Below, one piece after another: positions 1 to 9,600 of a DNA stretch of 50,000 nt. The stretch's first letter is position 1; every line of letters starts with the position of its first letter. Both the position numbers and the translations under genes were made by a program. The stretch is from assembly GCA_030141605.1 (NCBI GenBank), contig JAQGDQ010001045.1, positions 1 to 50,000 of the forward strand, read 5' to 3'. A model generated the notes under the pieces. That model did no database searches, was not told where the DNA came from, and saw only the letters and a program-made list of their open reading frames with translations. Origin of the DNA: Tubiluchus corallicola (Eukaryota; Priapulida; Priapulimorpha; Priapulimorphida; Tubiluchidae).

Positions 1-396
1 GGGGTTAAGTTTACCAAAAAACTCGTTTGTGTACACTTTACAACGCCTCACTCACAGCCCAAGCTGTTGTAATAGTAACAGTTTTAACAGCTAGCTAGAA
101 CCTTACCTAGTTCATTTTTTCTTGTTCCCAAGCAACATCCTGCTGGTAAATTCCTCTAAATCTAGCTAATAGACTAATGCACAATTAAGTCCTCGTAAAA
201 CAAATGAAGTTACTGAACTGATACAGCAGACGACTTTGCCTTACACACATGTCGTGTGACGGTTGTAGTTAAAGTGCGCTGCTGTGGTGCACTTAACCTT
301 CGCAGTTACTGAACTGATACAGCAGACGACTTTGCCTTACACACATGTCATACGACTGTTGTAGTTAAAGTGCGCTGCTGTGGTACACTTAGAACT
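1..396 (+). repeat. Partial copy of a TA-flanked MITE family (second copy at 18174-18680)
   Basis: Bases about 25-240 align with 18238-18440 (shared landmarks: gtttgtgtacac, gtaatagtaac, ctagctagaa, cttacctagttcat, cttgttcccaagca). The window edge cuts off the left end. The right part holds a direct duplication of about 93 bp (about 211-303 and 304-396) starting agttactgaactgat. The copy ends about 30 bp before the acceptor of the first visible receptor exon, so it lies inside that gene's intron. Confidence 0.75.
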
Positions 397-426
397 TCAT
401 TTCATTCTCGATTTCTTTATCTGCAG

Positions 427-626
427 GGGTTCTGCAAGGCCGACGGACGGCGACCGAAGCTTCTCTTCGCCAACAGACACGACATCCGACAGATTGATCT
501 ACACGATCACGATTACGCGAGCATCGCCACCGGATTGAAGAGCGCCGTGTCTGTCGATTTCCTGTACGAGGAAAATCTGCTGTTCTGGTCAGACATTTCC
601 CTTCAGTCAATATACAAGATCAACAT
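427..626 (+). CDS. LDLR-type receptor exon: end of EGF module and first propeller blades
   Basis: The acceptor is tttatctgcag|GGG and the donor is AACAT|gtaagt, leaving phase 2. The peptide starts [11 protein letters not shown] and runs through [12 protein letters not shown] and [12 protein letters not shown], which line up without gaps on the EGF-B/propeller junction and first YWTD blade of LDLR. The preceding exon lies outside the window. Confidence 0.9.
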
Positions 627-3600
627 GTAAGTTTTTTGCTGTAGTGTTTCTTCGCACAAACACAATTTCACATTTCGCGTCACTAGTTCTTCGCTGTTAC
701 ATGCATTTTATCGTTCGATAGCGCCTGCATTTCAGAGACGCATTGCACAGAAAACAGGTGCTGTACCTCTTAGTTCAGATGTGTTAGTTTGTGACGAACT
801 ACACACGTTCAACTGCTCATGCATGGGCACATCGATAAATTCGTAATTTGAATTTTCATCTTTATACTTGCCTAGTTTTAGTGCAACACACTGAATATCT
901 TACAGTAGCACTGTACTTCAATTTTCGCTTTCGCAAATACGTGAAACACGCTCGTGGAATATTGTTGCTATTGAAAATTATGTTAGTTTGTGATGTCATG
1001 AATAGTTGGGCTCGCCCGCTGTTAATTAGGATTTTAATCTATTATTTAACTATCAGAAACACTTTGCAGACAACAGCAGCAGCAACAACAACAGCATCAA
1101 TGACAACAACAATAACAGCAGCAACGACAACAACAACAACAACAGCAGCAGCAACGACAACAACAACAACAACAGCAGCAGCAACAGCAACAACAACAAC
1201 AGCAACGACAACAACAACAACAACAGCAGCAGCAGCAACAACAACAACAACAACAGCAGCAGCGACAACGACAATGACAACAACAACAACAACAACAACA
1301 GCAGCAACAACAGCAATAACAACAACATCAACAACAACAACAGCAGCAGCAACAACAGCAGCAGCAACCACAACAACAACAACGACAACAACAAGATTGT
1401 TTATGGCACTTCTTATTACAGGAACGATAACAAGACAGATGTATACGGTGAAACCATCGCACACCCCGTCATCGAGGGTCTAAACACACCCGACGGCATC
1501 GCAGTGGACTGGGTGTACAAGCACATCTACTGGACGGACGCCGGCAACGATGAGATCAAGGTGGCAAACGTGGACGGTACGATGGTCACCACTCTTGTCG
1601 ATACTGACCTGGCGGAACCGCGCGCCATTGCTGTGTATCCGCAAGAAGGGTGAGTGCTTTTTCCCGACACGACTAAACGATTTAATTGCACGTAGTGGCA
1701 GCTCGTAGCTAAAATTAGTGGGGGTGCTGCATTATTACACGTAGTGGCAGCTCGTGCATTATTACACGTAGTGGCGGCTCGTAGCTAAAATTAGTGGGGG
1801 TGCTGCATTATTACACGTAGTGGCAGCTCGTGCATTATTACACGTAGTGGCGGCTCGTAGCTAAAATTAGTGGGGGTGCTGCATTATTACACGTAGTGGC
1901 AGCTCGTGCATTATTACACGTAGTGGCGGCTCGTAGCTAAAATTAGTGGGGGTGCTGCATTATTACACGTAGTGGCAGCTCGTGCATTGTTACACGTAGT
2001 GGCAGCTCGTAGCTAAAATTAGTGGGGGTGCTGCATTATTACACGTAGTGGCGGCTCGTAGCTAAAATTAGTGGGGGTGCTGCATTATTACACGTAGTGG
2101 CGGTTCGTAGCTAAAATTAGTGGGGGTGCTGCATTATTACACGTAGTGGCGGCTCGTAGCTAAAATTAGTGGGGGTGCTGCATTATTAAACGTAGTGGCG
2201 GTTCGTAGCTAAAATTAGTGGGGGTGCTGCATTATTACACGTAGTGGCGGTTCGTAGCTAAAATTAGTGGGGGTGCTGCATTATTACACGTAGTGGCGGT
2301 TCGTAGCTAAAATTAGTGGGGGTGCTGCATTATTACACGTAGTGGCGGTTCGTAGCTAAAATTAGTGGGGGTGCTGTGCTACATTATTACACGTAGTGGC
2401 GGTTCGTAGCTAAAATTAGTGGGGGTGCTGCATTATTACACGTAGTGGCGGTTCGTAGCTAAAATTAGTGGCAGCTCGTGCATTATTACACGTAGTGGCG
2501 GTTCGTAGCTAAAATTAGTGGCAGCTCGTGCATTATTACACGTAGTGGCAGCTCGTGCATTATTACACGTAGTGGCAGCTCGTGCATTATTACACGTAGT
2601 GGCGGTTCGTAGCTAAAATTAGTGGGGGTGCTGCATTATTACACGTAGTGGCGGTTCGTAGCTAAAATTAGTGGGGGTGCTGCATTATTACACGTAGTGG
2701 CGGCTCGTAGCTAAAATTAGTGGGGGTGCTGCATTATTACACGTAGTGGCAGCTCGTAGCTAAAATTAGTGGCAGCTCGTGCATTATTACACGTAGTGGC
2801 AGCTCGTGCATTATTACACGTAGTGGCGGTTCGTAGCTAAAATTAGTGGGGGTGCTGCATTATTACACGTAGTGGCGGTTCGTAGTTAAAATTAGTGGGG
2901 GTGCTGCATTATTACACGTAGTGGCGGCTCGTAGCTAAAATTAGTGGGGGTGCTGCATTATTACACGTAGTGGCGGTTCGTAGTTAAAATTAGTGGGGGT
3001 GCTGCATTATTACACGTAGTGGCGGCTCGTAGCTAAAATTAGTGGGGGTGCTGCATTATTACACGTAGTGGCGGCTCGTAGCTAAAATTAGTGGGGGTGC
3101 TCCATTATTACACGTAGTGGCGGCTCGTAGCTAAAATTAGTGGGGGTGCTGCATTATTACACGTAGTGGCAGCTCGTAGCTAAAATTAGTGGGGGTGCTG
3201 CATTATTACATAGTGGCGGTTCGTAGCTAAAATTAGTGGGGGTGCTGCATTATTACACGTAGTGGCGGTTCGTAGCTAAAATTAATGGGGTGCTGCATTA
3301 TTACACGTAGTGGCGGTTCGTAGTTAAAATTAGTGGGGGTGCTGCATTATTACACGTAGTGGCGGCTCGTAGCTAAAATTAGTGGGGGTGCTGCATTATT
3401 ACACGTAGTGGCGGCTCGTAGCTAAAATTAGTGGGGGTGCTGCATTATTACACGTAGTGGCAGCTCGTGCATTATTACACGTAGTGGCGGCTCGTAGCTA
3501 AAATTAGTGGGGGTGCTGCATTATTACACGTAGTGGCAGCTCGCTGCATTATTACACGTAGTGGCAGCTCGTAGCTAAAATTAGTGGGGGTGCTGCATTA

Positions 3601-6600
3601 TTACACGTAGTGGCGGTTCGTAGCTAAAATTAGTGGGGGTGCTGCATTATTACACGTAGTGGCGGTTCGTAGCTAAAATTAGTGGGGGTGCTGCATTATT
3701 ACACGTAGTGGCGGTTCGTAGTTAAAATTAGTGGGGGTGCTGCATTATTACACGTAGTGGCAGCTCGTAGCTAAAATTAGTGGGGGTGCTGCATTATTAC
3801 ACGTAGTGGCGGCTCGTAGCTAAAATTAGTGGGGGTGCTGCATTATTACACGTAGTGGCGGCTCGTAGCTAAAATTAATTGGGGTGCTGCATTATTACAC
3901 GTAGTGGCGGTTCGTAGCTAAAATTAGTGGGGTGCTGCATTATTACACGTAGTGGCGGCTCGTAGCTAAAATTAGTGGGGGTGCTGCATTATTACACGTA
4001 GTGGCGGTTCGTAGCTAAAATTAGTGGGGGTGCTGCATTATTACACGTAGTGGCGGTTCGTAGTTAAAATTAGTGGGGGTGCTGCATTATTACACGTAGT
4101 GGCGGTTCGTAGCTAAAATTAGTGGGGCGTACTATTATTACACGTAGTACGGCTCGTAGCTAAAATTAGTGGGGGTGCTGCATTATTACACGTAGTGGCG
4201 GCTCGTAGTTAAATTAGTGGGGGTGCTGCATTATTACACGTAGTGGCAGCTCGTAGCTAAAATTAGTGGGGGTGCTGCATTATTACACGTAGTGGCGGCT
4301 CGTAGCTAAAATTAGTGGGGGTGCTGCATTATTACACGTAGTGGCGGCTCGTAGCTAAAATTAGTGGGGGTGCTGCATTATTACACGTAGTGGCGGTCGT
4401 AGCTAAAATTAGTGGGGTGCTGCATTATTACACGTAGTGGCGGCTCGTAGCTAAAATTAGTGGGGGTGCTGCATTATTACACGTAGTGGCGGCTCGTAGT
4501 TAAAATTAGTGGGGGTGCTGCATTATTACACGTAGTGGCGGCTCGTAGCTAAAATTAGTGGGGGTGCTGCATTATTACACGTAGTGGCGGCTCGTAGCTA
4601 AAATTAGTGGGGGTGCTGCATTATTACACGTAGTGGCGGCTCGTAGCTAAAATTAGTGGGGGTGCTGCATTATTACACGTAGTGGCGGTTCGTAGCTAAA
4701 ATTAGTGGGGGTGCTGCATTATTACACGTAGTGGCGGCTCGTAGCTAAAATTAGTGGGGGTGCTGCATTATTACACGTAGTGGCGGCTCGTAGCTAAAAT
4801 TAGTGGGGGTGCTGCATTATTACACGGTGGCAGCTAAAATTAGTGGGTGCTGCATTATTACACGTAGTGGCGGTTCGTAGCTAAAATTAGTGGGGGTGCT
4901 GCATTATTACACGTAGTGGCGGCTCATAGCTAAAATTAGTGGGGGTGCTGCATTATTACACGTAGTGGCGGTTCGTAGCAAAACTCATTATTACACGTGG
5001 TCTAGCTAAATTAGTGGGGGTGCTGCATTGTTACACGTAGTGGCAGCTCGTAGCTAAAATTAGTGGGGGTGCTGCATTATTACACGTAGTGGCGGTTCGA
5101 CAAAAATGCATTATTACACGTAGTGGCAGCTCGTGCATTATTACACGTAGTGGCAGCTCGTAGCTAAAATTAGTGGGGGTGCTGCATTATTACACGTAGT
5201 GGCGGTTCGTAGCTAAAATTAGTGGGGGTGCTGCATTATTACACGTAGTGGCAGCTCGTGCATTATTACACGTAGTGGCAGCTCATAGCTAAACAAAGAA
5301 AATATTTTTTACTCACTAATAGCCTAAATTGTTGCAGTTCAAGCTTGATCGATTCTCAGTAAGCACGTGACAACTGACAACAAACTGTGTGAACGACAAT
5401 ACTTTTTCTACCTGGGCTCAGACATGTGCACACAACAGCCACAACACTGGGTTGCAGGAGCGCATTGTGCTGGGCTGTGAACTAAACAGTACTAAACTCA
5501 CTAAAAACTAAAGAAAAAAGACTTATTATATTGAATATTATCGATAATATCGAGTGAAAATTGGGGGTGCTGGAGTTCCACAGTACCTATACACGAGCTG
5601 CCACATGCTTCTTCGTGATTTTTTAAGTCGTTATCGTTGCCATAGCAACAATTTAGAAAGTGTTTTCCCTTCTAGATGGCTGTTTGTTAGCGACTGGGGC
5701 GAACCGGCAAAGATTGAACGGATCGGAATGAATGGTGAAATGAGAACGAAAATCGTTACAGAGAATATCAGCTGGCCAAATGGACTTGCTTTAGGTGTGT
5801 TATACAGTTTCTTAAAGAAAAGTTGTCACTTAAACTGTTTGTGGTGTGCTAAAGGAAAGGACAAGTCACTCAGTATGTTAGGTTTATTTTACTGTTATCA
5901 CTTAAACTGTTTGTGGTGTGCTAAAGGAAAGGACAAGTCACTCAGTATGTTAGGTTTATTTTACTATTATCACTTAAACTGTTTGTGGTGTGCTAGAGGA
6001 AAGGACAAGTCACTCAGTATGTTGGGTTTATTTTACTGTTATCACTTAAACTGTTTGTGGTGTGCTAAAGGAAAGGACAAGTCACTCAGTATGTTGGGTT
6101 TATTTTACTGTTGTCACTTAAACTGTTTGTGGTGTGCTAGAGGAAAGAACAAGTCTCTCAGTGTGTTGTGTTTATTTTACTGTTGTCACTTAAACTGTTT
6201 GTGGTGTGCTAGAGGAAAGAACAAGTCGCTCAGTATGTTGGGTTTATTTTACTGTTGTCACTTGAACAGTTTGTGGTGTGCTAGAGGAAATGACAAGTCA
6301 CTCAGTATGTTGGGTTTATTTTACTGTTGTCACTTGAACAGTTTGTGGTGTGCTAGAGGAAAGGACAAGTCACTCAGTATGTTGGGTTTATTTTACTGTT
6401 GTCACTTAAACTGTTTGTGGTGTGCTAGAGGAATGGACAAGTCACTCAGTATGTTGGGTTTATTTTACTGTTGTCACTTAAACTGTTTGTGGTGTGCTAA
6501 AGGAAAGAACAAGTCACTCAGTATGTTGGGTTTATTTTACTGTTATCACTTAAACTGTTTGTGGTGTGCTAAAGGAAAGAACAAGTCACTCAGTATGTTG

Positions 6601-9600
6601 GGTTTATTTTACTGTTGTCACTTAAACTGTTTGTGGTGTGCTAAAGGAAAGAACAAGTCACTCAGTATGTTGGGTTTATTTTACTGTCATCACTTAAACT
6701 GTTTGTGGTGTGCTAAAGGAAAGAACAGGTCACTCAGTATGTTGGGTTTATTTTACTGTTGTCACTTAAACTGTTTGTGGTGTGCTAAAGGAAAGGACAA
6801 GTCACTCAGTATGTTGGGTTTATTTTACTGTTGTCACTTAAACTTAGAAAGATATAATGAAGAAATTTGCAAAGAACTGCCTATAAAGCATAAATTTAAA
6901 ATAAACTACCTCTGAATAGAAATGTTCAGGCGTAATGGTGCTGCCATTCACTTGAAAATCATGACGTAACTGGGAGACTTCGTGACTCTTCGTAAACGCT
7001 CGTTGCTTAAACTAACTCAGACTTCTGCAGCTTACCTAATGGTCATGCAAAAATATTACAAAATTAGCTATCTCATTTTTTTGTCAAAACTGATTATACT
7101 TTTGATGAAGATAGGCAGTGCGCTACTTTTCTTCAAGACGAATGACGTCATTGGAAGAAGAATGGGCATTGAAAATGGCAGTCTCCAAGCATGAAGTGAT
7201 CGCGACTTTAAAGTGATTTTACTAATTACACGAAGCGCTTATTGCAGTTTTATTACTAAATCCTTCTAACATTGAAATAAGCTGAACTTCCCAGAAAACT
7301 TGACTTTTCCTTTAACACATGAATGATTGTTGCGTTCAGGTTTTTCAGTCTTTTCAGTTTTATTTTTTTATGCATTTGGGGAAGCTGCGATCCATTGCCC
7401 AGGGTCTGTTTAATGTTGATGTTCGTGGCAGAGCCTGGTTCACACTTACGGCTAACTTTCTCAGCTTAGTCACTGAATCAGGAACAATGTGACTACTCGG
7501 TTATGGCTCCTCCCCACCTCCAACAATTACACGTTTTGTGATAACTATGAATTTCTGCTGTGCCAGGGACCATCATCGTGTTACACGCTGCCATCTAGCG
7601 AGTGAATTTTCAACATTTTCAGATTACGTCAAGAAACGCGTGTACTGGGTCGATGCGAAACTCAACATGCTGGCTTCGGTTGATTTCAACGGTCAACACG
7701 CGAGGACAGTTTTAACTGACCAGGGAGTCTTGCAACATCCGTTCTCCGTCACCGTGTTTGAGGTACGTAAAACAAACCTGTAGCATGTAACCGAGATATA
7801 AAGATGTAAATACAAAACACAATGACGTCCCGCCATCTAGCTGTCAGCTAGTGAAACAACAGATTCTGCGGGACTTTTAACGGTCCAGATTTTGTCCGAT
7901 TTATCCGATATCCGTAAAAGCGAGGTCCGGCAAACCGAGAGTGTTCAATTTTTTGGGGAGATGTACTTGAACATTTCCTTTTCTTAGATTCACAGAAAAT
8001 GTACGGAGGAGCCTCTTTCATCTTTCTTGTCCTTTTTATGAATGATAGCATTTAGTAGTTCCTGTTTTTTTTACTTAACTAAGAAAATGAACTGACGTAT
8101 ACTTACATTAACTAAGAAAACGAACTAACGTATACTTACATTAACTAAGAAAACGAACTAACGTATACTTACATTAACTAAGAAAACGAACTGACGTATA
8201 CTTACATTAACTAATAAAACGAACAGACGTATACTTACATTAACTAAGAAAACGAACTGACGTATACTTACATTAACTAAGAAAACGAACTGACGTATAC
8301 TTACATTAACTAAGAAAACGAACTGACGTATACTTACATTAACTAAGAAAACGAACTGACGTATACTTACATTAACTAAGAAAACGAACTGACGTATACT
8401 TACATTAACTAAGAAAACGAACTAACGTATACTTACATTAACTAAGAAAATAAACTAATCTATACTTACATTAACTAAGAAAACGAACTGACGTATACTT
8501 ACATTAACTAAGAAAACGAACTAACGTATGCTTACATTAACTAAGAAAACGAACTAACGTATACTTACATTAACTAAGAAAACGAACTGACGTATACTTA
8601 CATTAACTAAGAAAACGAACTGACGTATACTTACATTAACTAAGAAAACGAACTGACGTATACTTACATTAACTAAGAAAACGAACTAACGTATACTTAC
8701 ATTAACTAAGAAAATAAACTAATCTATACTTACATTAACTAAGAAAACGAACTGACGTATACTTACATTAACTAAGAAAACGAACTAACGTATACTTACA
8801 TTAACTAAGAAAATAAACTAATCTATACTTACATTAACTAAGAAAACGAACTGACGTATACTTACATTAACTAAGAAAACGAACTAACGTATACTTACAT
8901 TAACTAAGAAAACGAACTAACGTATACTTACATTAACTAAGAAAATGAACTAACGTATACTTACATTAACTAAGAAAATAAACTAATCTATACTTACAAT
9001 TTCAACAGGATACGCTATACTTTACTGACTGGGAAACGGAATCTCTTCACACGGTGAATAAATTCACCGGACAGGACAAGAACGACCTCGCGCTGGGTCT
9101 CCTGCAACCGATGGACTTGCAGGTCTTCCACGAGCAGCGACAGCCTCCCGTCATCAACAGGTGCGAATCCGGATACGTCAAAAATGGAGGTTGTTCTCAT
9201 CTGTGCCTGCCGACGCCGCGACAGGGGATGGCGCAGCGACAGGGGTACACGTGCCACTGCCCTGACGGAATGATGATGATGAGAAACAGGCGAACGTGTA
9301 TGAACCCGAGTAAGTCATCGACAACGACCACGACTACGTCCGCCACGACGACGACCGCGACTTCCTCCGCCACGACGACCTCGATTTCCTCGTCTTCAAC
9401 ATCGTTCACGACTACCAGCTCTTCCGAACCGCCGCTGAGGGGGCACGCCGCGCCGACGACGTTCAACAAGTCGGCGCCGTACGTCGAGAAGCCAGCGTTC
9501 ACTACCACGCAGGGACCGAACGAGACGTCGCTACGTCACGGCGTGTCGGAGAACCAAGGAACCGTCTTAACGGGAAGCCACGGAAAGATTGCCGGTATTG

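Noticed and set aside
848-1483. 211-codon Thr/Ala-rich plus frame and Val/Ala- or Leu-rich minus frames over the triplet tract
   Set aside because: Artefact of the CAA/CAG-type repeat; the plus frame is out of phase with exon 1422.
1689-5294. CRISPR array
   Set aside because: Units are contiguous with no unique spacers; eukaryotic minisatellite. The same holds for the 26-, 33-, 57- and 72-bp arrays.
5554-6915. 453-codon Cys-rich repeat protein
   Set aside because: Only 5676-5794 is a family exon; the rest is a 72-bp minisatellite kept open because its period is a multiple of three, with nonsynonymous drift between copies.
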